DNA of 64,000 nucleotides from Halanaeroarchaeum sulfurireducens (GTDB taxonomy: Archaea; Halobacteriota; Halobacteria; Halobacteriales; Halobacteriaceae): the NCBI RefSeq assembly GCF_001011115.1, contig NZ_CP008874.1, positions 992,001 through 1,056,000 of the forward strand. The letters are read 5' to 3'. A model generated the notes under the pieces. It did not search any database. It worked only from the letters and a program-made list of their open reading frames with translations, and was not told the origin of the DNA. Of the stretch, positions 34,967 through 44,204 are shown piece after piece; positions within the stretch are counted from its first letter, which is position 1; the number at the start of each line of letters is the position of its first letter. Made by a program: the position numbers and the translations under genes.

Positions 34967-35923
34967 TCACTCCCGTTCTCGGTCGATCGGTCGGGCGTAG
35001 AACGTCTCGTCCCCGTATTCGAGTTCGAGGAGGTCCCCCGTTTCGAGTAACGACTCGATGACACTCCAGTCGGCATCAGCCTCCGCCACCAGCGTTTTTA
35101 CCTGGGATCGCCGCATTGGGTGGACGGCAGTAATTCCCAGGACGTCCGTCGCGAGTTCACCCGTCGATCCGAAGGCCTCCCCTTCGGCGCCGATGAGGTA
35201 TTCGACGGAATCGATCTGCTCGTCGAAGCGCTCGTAGGCCCGAACGACGGTCACTTCGTCGGGTGGCTCGACCCACTCTTCGGCGGGCGGTCGGGTGGGA
35301 ACGGCGACGTAAGCAGTCTCCGGATCGATCTCTGCCACGAGGTCGGCCGTCGATTCCACCGCCGCCCTGTCGTCGTTCGTCCCGGCCACGAGCATCGTCT
35401 CGGTGGTGAGCGTTCCGTCGAATTCCCTGGCGAACGCCCGAAGTCCGCGCGTGAACGTCTCGAACGAGAGCGATCCGTGGGGGCGATCGACCGAGCGCCA
35501 GATCGGTGCCGACCCACCGTCCACCGTTACCGAGATCCAGTCGGCGCCCGAGAGCGCCTCTCGTACCGATTCTCGGTGGAGCAACGACCCATTCGTGATA
35601 ACAGCGACGTCGGCGTCGAACGCATCCAATAGATCGATCGTCTCGCCGAGTTGGGCATCGAGGGTCGGTTCGCCGTCCGGTACGATAGTGAGGGTGTCGA
35701 CCGACGCGCCGTTCGCATCGAGTTCGGCGAGACGCTCCTCGACGGCTGATTCGATGTCGGACGGCGCGTAAAACGATTGCCGCTCGTCACTCGGCATGGT
35801 GGTCGGCCCGAGCTGACAGTACACGCAGCCGTACGAACAGGTCTTCGGCGGTACGTTGTTGATCCCGAGGGACCGTCCGAGACGGCGGGAGGGAACTGGA
35901 CCGTACGCCAGCTCCACGTCCAT
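34967..35923 (-). CDS. Radical SAM protein (COG0731-like)
   Basis: A 318-aa protein. YGPVPSRRLGRSLGINN is followed by the cluster motif CSYGCVYC, then TIVPDGEPTLD and AVITNGSLLH, the usual order in the COG0731 radical SAM family. Related archaeal proteins include the wyosine enzyme TYW1, but this type is often a metal- or RNA-linked protein of unknown role. A C-terminal ~60-residue extension may be a winged helix (MRRSQVKTLVAEAD). Start at the ATG 35923 (MDVELAYGP). It is divergent from the P-type ATPase gene. Confidence 0.88.
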   Translation of the reverse strand: MDVELAYGPVPSRRLGRSLGINNVPPKTCSYGCVYCQLGPTTMPSDERQSFYAPSDIESAVEERLAELDANGASVDTLTIVPDGEPTLDAQLGETIDLLDAFDADVAVITNGSLLHRESVREALSGADWISVTVDGGSAPIWRSVDRPHGSLSFETFTRGLRAFAREFDGTLTTETMLVAGTNDDRAAVESTADLVAEIDPETAYVAVPTRPPAEEWVEPPDEVTVVRAYERFDEQIDSVEYLIGAEGEAFGSTGELATDVLGITAVHPMRRSQVKTLVAEADADWSVIESLLETGDLLELEYGDETFYARPIDRERE

Positions 35924-36148
35924 CAGTTCTGGCCCTGGGGGCCGGACACGAACCTGACTCCGCCGTTTATGGGGACTTGTCGCTCCGATATTTCGCAATC
36001 GGTCATGCAGTACGGACGTTGCATCCCGTATTCCTATGATGTCCTCGATAAAGGGGATATCGGCCATTCCCGGCATTGCCACACACGCGACCCTCGATCG
36101 TGGTGTCACTCATCTTTAACAAGAGCGGGGAACCAATCGCAATATATT

Positions 36149-38857
36149 GTGAGTGAGACCGAGCGCGGTGGGGAAACGCGGGAATGGCACGAACTTCCCG
36201 TCGATCGCGTTCTCGACGCCCTGGACACGGAGGAAGCGGGCCTTTCCTCGTCCGCTGCAGCAACTCGCCGGGAAACGTTCGGACCCAACGACATCAGGCG
36301 AGAGGATACGATCTCTCCCGCCGAAATCTTCCTTTCACAGTTCCAGGACGTGTTGATCTACGTCTTGCTCGTCGCGGCGCTCCTCTCGTTGGCGATCGGG
36401 GTGCTCCCCGGCGAAGGGCCAAACTACGTGGACGCTTTACTCATTCTCCTGATATTGCTTGGAAACGGGGTATTCGGGTTCGTCCAGGACTACCGCGCCG
36501 AAACGGCCATGGAGGAGTTGCGGGAACTCGCGTCCCCAGAGGCGACGATTCTCCGAGACGGCGAACGACGGGTCGTCGACGCGACCGAGGTCGTCCCGGG
36601 GGACGTCGTCGTTCTCGAACAGGGTGATTCGGTTCCGGCGGATGCCCGGCTCATCGAGGCGACGAATCTGGAAACGAACGAGTCGACACTGACCGGCGAA
36701 AGCGCCGCCGTCACGAAGGGGACCGACCCCGTCGAGGCTGGTACACCGCTCGCCGAGCGGTCGAACATGGTGTACATGAACACCAACGCGGTCCGGGGCC
36801 GGGGTAAAGCGGTGGTCGTCGAGACGGGGATGAACACCGAAGTCGGCGGGATCGCGACCCAGATCCAGGAGGCCGAGGACGACCGGACGCCGTTCCAGGA
36901 CGAGGTCGACGAACTGGGCCGCCGCATCGGCTACGGCGTCCTGGCCCTCATCGTACTCGTCGTGGGGGTACAGTTACTCTTCACTCAGGCCAACTGGATC
37001 GTGGTCGTGCTGACCGCGGTCACGCTCGCGGTCGCGGCGGTCCCGGAGGGGCTGCCCGCGGTCGTGACGCTGACGCTGGCGCTCGGGTCGAAGCGGCTCG
37101 TCGGGAAGAAGGCGCTCGTGCGTCGTCTCTCCGTCGTCGAGAGTCTCGGTTCGGTCGACACCATCGTGACAGACAAGACTGGAACGTTGACCGAGAATCA
37201 GATGACGGTCAGACGAATCACCACCGGGGCCAAGACGTACAAGGTGACCGGTTCCGGGCTCGATACCGACGGCGATATCCATCGAAACGGGGAGCGGGTC
37301 GATCCGGCCACGACTGCACCGGTGCTGCGGTGTGGTGCGTACTGTAACAACGCCGAACGAGCCCCCGAATCGGAAGACGAGGCGTACTACGGCGATCCGA
37401 CCGAAGTCGCATTACTCGTCGCCGCCGAAAAGGCCGGGATCGATCGCGACGCCTCACGCGTGCGGGAGGTACCGTTTTCCGCCGATCGAAAACGGATGAC
37501 CGTCGTTGTCGAGGCCTCGGACGACCCCATTGCTTACATGAAGGGCGCGCCCGAAACCGTGCTGGAACGATGTGATCGCGTCCTCCTCGAAGGGGAGGCG
37601 GTCCCGCTCACCGACGAACGTCGCGAGGCGATACGAGAGCGGACCGAAGCCTTCGCGGCGGACGCCCTTCGCGTTCTCGCGTTCGCCCGCAAGACCGTTA
37701 CCGACCCCAGCGTCGACGATGCCGAACTCGAACAGGGACTCGTCTTTCTCGGACTCCAGGGCATGATCGATCCGCCCAGAGTGGGCGTCGACACCGCCGT
37801 CACCGACTGCCGGGACGCCGGCATCAGGGTCGTCATGGCAACGGGGGATAATCTCGACACCGCGACGGCGATCGGCTCGCAGATTGGGTTCGACCCCGAC
37901 GGGGCGATGACGGGCGCCGACGTCGATGCCTCGAGCGACGCGGATCTTCGGGATGCCGTCGAGTCAGTGGAGGTGTTCGCACGGGTCGCGCCCCACCACA
38001 AGGTCCAGATCCTCCGGGCACTGCAGTCCAACGATCATCGCGTCGCGATGACGGGCGACGGAGTCAACGACGCGCCCGGCGTCCGAACCGCCGACGTCGG
38101 AATCTCCATGGGCCAACGTGGCACTGACGTCACAAAGGAGGCCTCGGACCTCGTCCTTCAGGACGACAATTTCCTGACGATCAGGGACGCGGTCGCCGAG
38201 GGACGGGCGATCTTCGACAACATTCGGAAGTTCGTGAACCTCTTGCTGTCCGCGAACGCCGGCGAAGTGCTCACCGTGTTCGTCGGCGTTCTCATCGGAA
38301 GTCTCCTCTTTCCCGAGCGCTTTGCCGCACACTCGAATGCATTGATTCTCACCCCGGTCATGCTGCTCTGGATCAATCTGGTGACCGACGGACTGCCGGC
38401 GCTAGCGCTCGGCGTCGATCCGAAGGCACCGGACATCCTCGACCGGGGGCCCCGTGCATCGACCGAATCCGTCATCGACAAACGGGTCGTGGTGTCAATT
38501 CTCACCATCGGGACGACGCTCACCGTCGCTGGACTCGCGATATTTTTCGAGACGTTGGCCACCGTCGAGTCGCTAATCGTCGCCCAGACTGCCCTTTTCA
38601 CCTTCTTCGTGGTGTCGGAGATGGGCATTATCCAGGTCATCCGACGTCGTTTCGGCAATGGCCCGTTCTCGAATCGGTGGCTCATCGCTGCCGTCGTGGG
38701 CTCGTTGGGACTCCAGGCGCTCGTGCTCTACACGCCGGTGGCCGATCTCTTCGACGTCTACCCGGTCGGTCGGCCGATCGGTATGCACATTTTGCTGGCC
38801 GTTGGAGCCGTCCTGCTCGTGAACTACGCGCTATCGGTCGCGTACGACCGTCTCTGA
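36149..38857 (+). CDS. P-type cation ATPase, type IIA (Ca2+-like)
   Basis: A 902-aa protein from the GTG at 36149; the frame reaches 35777 but upstream codons lack coding character. Cation-ATPase N domain (WHELPVDRVLDAL), TGES actuator loop, PEGLPAVVTL in TM4, phosphorylation motif DKTGTLTENQ, KGAPETVL, TGDGVNDAPG and in TM6 NLVTDGLPALALGVDP. These residues fit SERCA-like Ca2+ pumps. The C-terminal four helices are intact. A TATA-like CTTTAAC lies about 35 nt before the GTG. Export of Ca2+ or another divalent cation is inferred. Confidence 0.9.
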   Translation: MSETERGGETREWHELPVDRVLDALDTEEAGLSSSAAATRRETFGPNDIRREDTISPAEIFLSQFQDVLIYVLLVAALLSLAIGVLPGEGPNYVDALLILLILLGNGVFGFVQDYRAETAMEELRELASPEATILRDGERRVVDATEVVPGDVVVLEQGDSVPADARLIEATNLETNESTLTGESAAVTKGTDPVEAGTPLAERSNMVYMNTNAVRGRGKAVVVETGMNTEVGGIATQIQEAEDDRTPFQDEVDELGRRIGYGVLALIVLVVGVQLLFTQANWIVVVLTAVTLAVAAVPEGLPAVVTLTLALGSKRLVGKKALVRRLSVVESLGSVDTIVTDKTGTLTENQMTVRRITTGAKTYKVTGSGLDTDGDIHRNGERVDPATTAPVLRCGAYCNNAERAPESEDEAYYGDPTEVALLVAAEKAGIDRDASRVREVPFSADRKRMTVVVEASDDPIAYMKGAPETVLERCDRVLLEGEAVPLTDERREAIRERTEAFAADALRVLAFARKTVTDPSVDDAELEQGLVFLGLQGMIDPPRVGVDTAVTDCRDAGIRVVMATGDNLDTATAIGSQIGFDPDGAMTGADVDASSDADLRDAVESVEVFARVAPHHKVQILRALQSNDHRVAMTGDGVNDAPGVRTADVGISMGQRGTDVTKEASDLVLQDDNFLTIRDAVAEGRAIFDNIRKFVNLLLSANAGEVLTVFVGVLIGSLLFPERFAAHSNALILTPVMLLWINLVTDGLPALALGVDPKAPDILDRGPRASTESVIDKRVVVSILTIGTTLTVAGLAIFFETLATVESLIVAQTALFTFFVVSEMGIIQVIRRRFGNGPFSNRWLIAAVVGSLGLQALVLYTPVADLFDVYPVGRPIGMHILLAVGAVLLVNYALSVAYDRL

Positions 38858-38860
38858 ATG

Positions 38861-38920
38861 GAACGTCCGTAACACCTGTAGAACACTCCTAACACCCACG
38901 AAACGCCCGTGACACGCACG
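38861..38920. repeat. Three tandem imperfect 20-bp repeats
   Basis: Units start at 38861, 38881 and 38901 with GAACGTCCGTAACACC, GAACACTCCTAACACC and AAACGCCCGTGACACG. Spacing is exactly 20 bp. They lie between convergent genes (P-type ATPase and lplA) just after the ATPase stop. Function unknown. Confidence 0.65.
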
Positions 38921-38967
38921 GAGGCGGTCGTGGATGGGTGTCCGTACTGAGTTTCACCAGAGCTGGT

Positions 38968-39714
38968 TCACAGTTCCTCGTTCCACACGGAGGTGGAGAA
39001 CTTCTGATCCGCCAGACGGCGTGCCGCCGCGAGTTCGTCGTCGGTCAGCGAGCGCTCCGTGACGTCGAATCGATTCCGCGCGGTGTCGACCATGGCATCG
39101 ATCACGTCGTCGCGGGAGATGTCGACGTATTCACCGATTCGTGCCACCCGTTTTTCTGCCGAGGAGATGGCCTTATCGGAGACCTTCTCCTGCCCGATTC
39201 GGAGTACGCGAAGCATCTCCTGAATGTCCAGATCGTAGCTCATCGTGGTATGATGCAGGACGGCGTTTTCCCGTCGGAGTTGTGCCGCGCCACCGATCTT
39301 GCCGTCGGGGTGTGCGATATCGTTCAGCGGTTCGTGGCTGACGTCTATCCCGAGATCACGTAGCGTATCGATGGTCCACCGATCGAGTTCGGCGTAGCTC
39401 TCCTCGACGTCGCTCGGAACCTCGGATCGCGGGAGATACATCGAGTACGTGATGACCGCCCCCGGTTCCACGAACATCGCTCCACCCCCGGTGATGCGTC
39501 GCACCACGTCCAGGTTGCGCTCTTCTACGTACCCGGTAGCGACTTCGTCGCTGTAGTCCTGGAACCGGCCGAGTAGCGCCGCCGGGCGCTCTCGATACCA
39601 GAACCGAAGCGTGGGACCGATCTCGCCGGCGTCGACCCGATCCAGGAGCACGGGTTCGAGTGCCTGTTGGATTGGCTCGCTGTACCGCCCCTCGTCGATG
39701 ATCGTCCACGTCAT
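38968..39714 (-). CDS. lplA: Lipoate-protein ligase, catalytic subunit LplA
   Basis: A 248-aa ligase that attaches lipoate to E2 and glycine-cleavage H proteins through lipoyl-AMP. RRITGGGAMFVEPGA and GKIGGAAQLRRENAVLHH are the lipoate/AMP-binding segments, with Lys in GKIGG. It lacks the C-terminal domain of bacterial LplA, which is encoded by the next gene upstream, as in the bipartite LplA/LplB of Thermoplasma acidophilum. It overlaps that gene by 4 nt. Confidence 0.92.
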   Translation of the reverse strand: MTWTIIDEGRYSEPIQQALEPVLLDRVDAGEIGPTLRFWYRERPAALLGRFQDYSDEVATGYVEERNLDVVRRITGGGAMFVEPGAVITYSMYLPRSEVPSDVEESYAELDRWTIDTLRDLGIDVSHEPLNDIAHPDGKIGGAAQLRRENAVLHHTTMSYDLDIQEMLRVLRIGQEKVSDKAISSAEKRVARIGEYVDISRDDVIDAMVDTARNRFDVTERSLTDDELAAARRLADQKFSTSVWNEEL

Positions 39715-39992
39715 GTGAGTGCCTCCCTGGTCACGTCGGCCAGATCTCCCGCCGTAAAGCCGATCAGCGATGCGTCAACGTCCTGAATCGCCACGAGGAG
39801 TTCGTCGCGCTCCACATCGTTTGGGTGTCCCTCGATCGCCCGTTCCAGTTCCTCGCGGGCCTCCGGCGGTTCGAGAAAGAAATCTCCGGTGATCGTTACG
39901 CTCTCGATTCGATCGTCGTACGTTAGATCGACGCGGATCAACTTTCCGTCGGGCACCTTCTTCGAACTCCGTGCGTCTATCGTCTCTGTCAT
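39711..39992 (-). CDS. lplB: Lipoate-protein ligase accessory subunit LplB
   Basis: A 93-aa protein. The ATG at 39992 (MTETIDARSSKKVPDGKLI) is chosen; the longer frame has a non-acidic tail. KVPDGKLIRVDLTYDDRIESVTITGDFFLEPPE is the signature of the lipoate-ligase C-terminal domain. It is needed for the activation step in T. acidophilum. First gene of the lplBA pair. Confidence 0.92.
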   Translation of the reverse strand: MTETIDARSSKKVPDGKLIRVDLTYDDRIESVTITGDFFLEPPEAREELERAIEGHPNDVERDELLVAIQDVDASLIGFTAGDLADVTREALT

Positions 39993-40141
39993 ATCGTTCG
40001 TCCTGTCTAGTTCGTTTATCGGCTCGTGGAAAATGTGTGCCGGTCGCTCCCCGTGTCCGAGGACACTACTGCCAGTGGGGAGTTTAATAAACGAAAGAAC
40101 GGAATTACTGTCCGGCGCCACAGGCACCGGACGAGTCGCCG

Positions 40142-40336
40142 TTAGTTGCGCTCGACGTTCGTCGCGCGCGGGCCTTTGGGGGCCTGTTCGATGTCGAAAT
40201 CGATATCTTGTCCTTCTTCGAGGTCAGCGCCGCCAACGTCCTCCATGTGGAAGAAAACGTCCTCGTCCGCGTCCTCAGTCGTGATGAATCCGTAGCCGCC
40301 TGTGTCGTGGAAGAAATCCACAGTACCGTTTGCCAT
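40142..40336 (-). CDS. cspA: Cold-shock domain protein
   Basis: A 64-aa single cold-shock domain, an RNA/ssDNA chaperone. RNP1 GYGFITTED and RNP2 DVFFHMEDV are present and the acidic surface (DLEEGQDIDFDIE) suits high salt. Start at the ATG 40336. A TATA-like GGGTTAACC sits about 33 nt before it on the minus strand. Confidence 0.95.
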   Translation of the reverse strand: MANGTVDFFHDTGGYGFITTEDADEDVFFHMEDVGGADLEEGQDIDFDIEQAPKGPRATNVERN

Positions 40337-40650
40337 TGCAATCAATTGTAGGCCTGCACCACGGTTAACCCTTCCGTATTCCATACTTTGGGAAATCCGA
40401 TCGACGAATGTCAAAGACGCCCCCGTTGAGGTGGCTAGCGACCGACTTGAACGCATCGCGAAACCGATCGACATCCTCTCGGCTGTGCAGGGCGGATATC
40501 AGTACCACCTCGACCCCTCCCCTGGCGGAGTGCGATCCATCTCTCGATCCTGGGGACTGTATGGTCCCCACTGGCCGGCAGAGATGGCGATCCCCCGGGG
40601 CTGGATTTCAGCACGCATATCCCACCCTGAAGTGAAACTGTCCATAGACC
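40337..40650. other. Gene-free spacer upstream of cspA
   Basis: This 314-nt spacer contains the cspA promoter (~40,366-40,374) and otherwise nothing I can name. Frames crossing it lack haloarchaeal amino-acid bias. The promoter of the 84-aa membrane gene must lie at its right end but no clear TATA box was seen. Confidence 0.5.
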
Positions 40651-40905
40651 ATGGATTCCTCCATTCCAGCACCGCACTCGATATCGGAATACGTGGCCGA
40701 CGGGGCCCGAATCGCGGCAATCCTGTTCGTCTGGGGCGTCATCGCGGCCTTTTTCGCTTTCGGCATAAGCGAAATCGGTGGCCCGGGGAGCCTGTTCAAG
40801 ACGCTCGGACCACAGATCGGGGCGATGTTCGCGGTAACGGGCGTGTTCAATGCGCTGCTGTATCTCCTGTATCGCTCGATCGACTACTGGCACAGCCTAA
40901 AGTGA
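40651..40905 (+). CDS. Two-helix membrane protein of unknown function
   Basis: An 84-aa protein with two membrane helices (residues ~19-39 and ~56-74) joined by a Gly-rich loop (EIGGPGSLFKTLGPQ). The ends are short and polar. I do not recognise a family with certainty; similar small proteins are common in haloarchaea. It stands alone, divergent from cspA. Confidence 0.6.
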   Translation: MDSSIPAPHSISEYVADGARIAAILFVWGVIAAFFAFGISEIGGPGSLFKTLGPQIGAMFAVTGVFNALLYLLYRSIDYWHSLK

Positions 40906-41038
40906 ATCGATACTCTCGAACGCTGTGAGAGCGCTGTTGACCGCGGTATTCACCGACCGGTGAGCCAACATACTATTCGTTTCGTATTTTGGTACCGATC
41001 AGCTGATTTCCCTCTCGCGCGCCCGTGCTACGGCTCCG

Positions 41039-41878
41039 TCACCGCCCGCCAGTCTCGGAGACGTCGACGATCAGCGTCGGCTCGTCCCGGGACATCTCGC
41101 AGTCGGTTCCGCGCTCCACCGTAACGTTCAGCGTCTCGGTTTCGTTCGGAACCGGTAGTTGTGCGACGAGCGTGTACGACTGGGTTTCCCCGCCCGCAAT
41201 GTAGTCCGGGCGGTCGTAGCTTCGCGGTCGGTAATCGAGATGAACGTCCGTCTGGGCTCCGACGTCCATTCCGGCGAGACAGCCACTGACCGCCGGGAGG
41301 GAGACTGGCCTGGTGAACGGTCCGTCGTTGTTCACCGTCACCGTGCCGATGGTCGTCTCCACGGGGACCACCGCCCGATCCGGCTGTGAATCTGCCGGAA
41401 CCGAGACGGTGATCGACTCCTCGACCTCGGTATCGTACGATACCCCGGCGGTTGCGACGTCCGCTCCGACCAGGAGGACGGCGAGACCCACGAACGCAAC
41501 AGCGAGGATGGTACCGGTGCGCGCGCGTATATCGGGACGATGTTGGCGCATGACGTACCCGAGACCGATGAATAGCACCGCCGAGGCCGCCAGGACGAGG
41601 AATATCCCTGTCGCGTCTAGCCCGTATCTGGTAACCACGTAGACGAGAAAAACCACGTACGCGGCGCCTGCGAGGACCAGCGAGACGCGGTCGAGGATGT
41701 CGCGATCCATTGTGACCCCGCCGAGGAGGAAACCGAGAAAGGCCACGAATAGCAGCGCGGCCTTCACGGTGATGGAGAGGGCAAACACCACGTCGCGGAC
41801 GAAGTACGCCAGGGCGGCGAGGGCGAACCCGATTCCCAGCACGTAGAGGAGGGTTCCACCGTCGAGATCGAGATCCAT
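41039..41878 (-). CDS. Membrane protein with extracellular beta domain, unknown function
   Basis: A 279-aa protein with about five N-terminal helices (residues 8-135) and a C-terminal extracellular part (~145-279) with beta-rich sequence and three Cys (SGCLAG, TDCEM). The tail resembles a CARDB/immunoglobulin-like module (TIGTVTVNNDGPFTRPVSLP). No known transporter motif is visible. Monocistronic. Confidence 0.72.
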   Translation of the reverse strand: MDLDLDGGTLLYVLGIGFALAALAYFVRDVVFALSITVKAALLFVAFLGFLLGGVTMDRDILDRVSLVLAGAAYVVFLVYVVTRYGLDATGIFLVLAASAVLFIGLGYVMRQHRPDIRARTGTILAVAFVGLAVLLVGADVATAGVSYDTEVEESITVSVPADSQPDRAVVPVETTIGTVTVNNDGPFTRPVSLPAVSGCLAGMDVGAQTDVHLDYRPRSYDRPDYIAGGETQSYTLVAQLPVPNETETLNVTVERGTDCEMSRDEPTLIVDVSETGGR

Positions 41879-41965
41879 ACGTAGTGGTTTGACAAGTACG
41901 GCAATCAGTTTTGTGTCGGGTCGTGACTTGCACCAACCGGAGAATGGATCGTGAAATCCGCGCGA

Positions 41966-43435
41966 TCAGTCACCGTCCGCAGGCGTCTCGATACGGGGTT
42001 TTTCCTGGGGTGGCTGCGAATTCGTGAGGTCTTTCTCCCGCCACGACCCTCGGCGGTACCACAAAAAGGCAATCACCGCTCCCGCGACGTTCGAGATGGC
42101 GAACGCCACCCAGATGCCGGCCTCGGCAAGCGGACCGGACGCGACCCAGGCGATCGGGAAGCGAATGACTCCGAGGGTCGCCACGGAGATCACGGCCGCC
42201 GTGAGCGTCTTGCCCGCACCACGGAAGCTTCCGGTATAGGCCCGCGTGATCCCGATGAAACCGAATGTCAGGGCGACGTACCGGAGGAACTGTTCGGTTA
42301 TCCCGACGACCGCCGGATCGGTCGTGAACAGATCGGCGATCGGTGCCGCGGTGAACCAGACCAGGATGCCTGCAGCGGTGAGCACACCGAACAGGACCGA
42401 CGCTGCGAGCTTCGCCGCGCTCGCCGCCCGATCCGGTTTGTCGGCGCCCATGTTCTGGCCGGTCATCGTCTCGACGCCACGAGCGACCGCGATAGCCGGC
42501 AGGAAAATGACCGAGAAGACTCGCGTCCCGATGCCGTAGGCGGCCACGACCGTATCCGGGAAGAACGCGACGATCACCAACAGCAGGTTCATCGACAGGG
42601 CCCGGCCTCCCCCTTCGAGGGAAGCAGGGAGCCCGATGCGAACGAGACGGGGAAGGTACGAGAAATCTGGTGCCATATCGCGCAGGTGAATCTGGACGCC
42701 CCGGTTCCCACGAAACATGATCGCCAGACCGACGATCAGGCCCAACCCACGGGAAAAGACCGTCGCGATTGCCGCACCCTGGATCCCGAGTTCGGGAAAC
42801 GCGACCGTTCCGACGAGCGGAGCGTTCTCGACGACCGTCCATCCGAAGATGAGAAACGGATCGATGACGATGTTGAGCGCGACCGATCCGAACATGACAA
42901 GCATCGGCGTAATCGTGTCGCCGTATCCCCGCATGAGCGCGACGAACACGAAAAAGCCGAACATGAACAGAAGGCCCAGCGAAATCACCTCCAGATAGCT
43001 TACCGCCAGCGGGAGGACGGTATCGGACGCTCCGATGAGACCGAGAAACGTATCGACGCCGAAATAGCCAACGACGCCGAGGACGACCGAAACGATGGCG
43101 GCGAACGTTACCGTCTGGGAGGCGGCGTATTCGGCCTTTCGCGGTTCGCCCGCCCCGGTAAACTGGGCGACGAGGACGCTTCCGGCGACGGAAATACCCA
43201 TCCCGAAGGAGATGAGCAAGAAGACCATCGGAAAGGCGAAACTGATGGCCGCCAGTGCGTCCGTGCTGTACTGACCGAGCCAGAAGGTGTCCGCGAGGTT
43301 GTACGCGGTCTGGAAGAGATTCGTGACCACGATCGGCAACGATAGGAAGAACAGCGGCTTCCCGATGCTCCCCGAGGTGAGATCGAACTCCTCGGGACCC
43401 CTGAAAAGCGAACGGGCGGTGCCTCGAATCCCCAT
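41966..43435 (-). CDS. MATE-family multidrug/sodium antiporter
   Basis: A 489-aa protein with twelve helices, the NorM/DinF type that exports cationic compounds with Na+ or H+ influx. FFLSLPIVVTNLFQTAYNLADTFWLGQYS starts the first half; the second half starts at VRIGLPASLEGGGRALSMN. ATG at 43435 overlaps the stop of the TetR gene by one base (TGATG), so the regulator and pump are coupled. The preceding in-frame Met would extend into the regulator and is less likely. Confidence 0.93.
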   Translation of the reverse strand: MGIRGTARSLFRGPEEFDLTSGSIGKPLFFLSLPIVVTNLFQTAYNLADTFWLGQYSTDALAAISFAFPMVFLLISFGMGISVAGSVLVAQFTGAGEPRKAEYAASQTVTFAAIVSVVLGVVGYFGVDTFLGLIGASDTVLPLAVSYLEVISLGLLFMFGFFVFVALMRGYGDTITPMLVMFGSVALNIVIDPFLIFGWTVVENAPLVGTVAFPELGIQGAAIATVFSRGLGLIVGLAIMFRGNRGVQIHLRDMAPDFSYLPRLVRIGLPASLEGGGRALSMNLLLVIVAFFPDTVVAAYGIGTRVFSVIFLPAIAVARGVETMTGQNMGADKPDRAASAAKLAASVLFGVLTAAGILVWFTAAPIADLFTTDPAVVGITEQFLRYVALTFGFIGITRAYTGSFRGAGKTLTAAVISVATLGVIRFPIAWVASGPLAEAGIWVAFAISNVAGAVIAFLWYRRGSWREKDLTNSQPPQEKPRIETPADGD

Positions 43436-44034
43436 CAGGGGTCGTCCTCCGACTGTCTCTCGTCGACGATATGTGTCTCGATGTACCACCGCATCGCTCG
43501 AAGGAGCCGATCGGTCGAGTGATCGACGGCGACCCGTCGCGTGTGTGCCCCCGTGACCGCCGTCACGAGGAACTCCGCAGCGACGGTCGGTTCGACAGTA
43601 TCGTCGAACTCGCCCGACGCGATGCCGGCCGTGATGATGTCGCGGAGCTGTTCGAAAAGAAATTCGTCGAATTTTACGAGTTGTGTTCGGATGGTGTCGT
43701 CATACGGGGCCTGTGCTTTCACCTCGAGCATCGCGGTCCGAAACTCCTGTCCCGGCGCCGTGTGCTCGTCACTGAGAACCGTTTCGAGGAATGTAAACAG
43801 GTGTTCGCGCGGTGTACTCCCCTCGACCGGCGTCAATTGCTCGGTGTATCGGTCGTAGAGGAAGTCGAGGAACTCGGAGAAGAGATTTTCCTTGCTGTCG
43901 TAGTAATAATGGATGGTCGCCTTGCTCCGGTCCGTTTCGTCAGCGATATCCGACAGGGACAGGTCGGCGTACCCGTGCTGGCAGATGGCTTTATAGGTGG
44001 CCTCCAGAATTTCAGTGGCAGTGTCGTTGTCCAT
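43435..44034 (-). CDS. TetR-family repressor of the MATE operon
   Basis: A 199-aa protein. The HTH lies in the first 50 residues (ILEATYKAICQHGYADLSLSDIADETDRSKATIHYYYDSKENLF), then a helical ligand-binding domain of the usual length. I choose the ATG at 44034 because a near-palindromic operator sits between it and the next upstream ATG (44070), which would put the operator in the coding part. Likely an autorepressor that also controls the coupled MATE pump; inducer unknown. Confidence 0.93.
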   Translation of the reverse strand: MDNDTATEILEATYKAICQHGYADLSLSDIADETDRSKATIHYYYDSKENLFSEFLDFLYDRYTEQLTPVEGSTPREHLFTFLETVLSDEHTAPGQEFRTAMLEVKAQAPYDDTIRTQLVKFDEFLFEQLRDIITAGIASGEFDDTVEPTVAAEFLVTAVTGAHTRRVAVDHSTDRLLRAMRWYIETHIVDERQSEDDP

Positions 44035-44053
44035 CAGATCGGTGAATGGACTT

Positions 44054-44067
44054 ACTAACCAGTTAGT
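44054..44067. promoter_or_regulatory. TetR operator candidate
   Basis: ACTAAC-CA-GTTAGT, two perfect 6-bp inverted halves with a 2-bp centre, 20 bp upstream of the repressor ATG. Symmetry and position fit an autoregulatory site. Confidence 0.65.
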
Positions 44068-44204
44068 CAAAAGGATGGTGAAGCGATACCGGCACCGAGA
44101 TGGCGAGTGGCGGCCCGCTAGTTCATTTTGGTTTTCCGCTCTCCGGAGAAATTCTTCGTGTAGAACGGGTTAGGAAGGCCAGAAGACCCGAACCTCGAGA
44201 TCAC

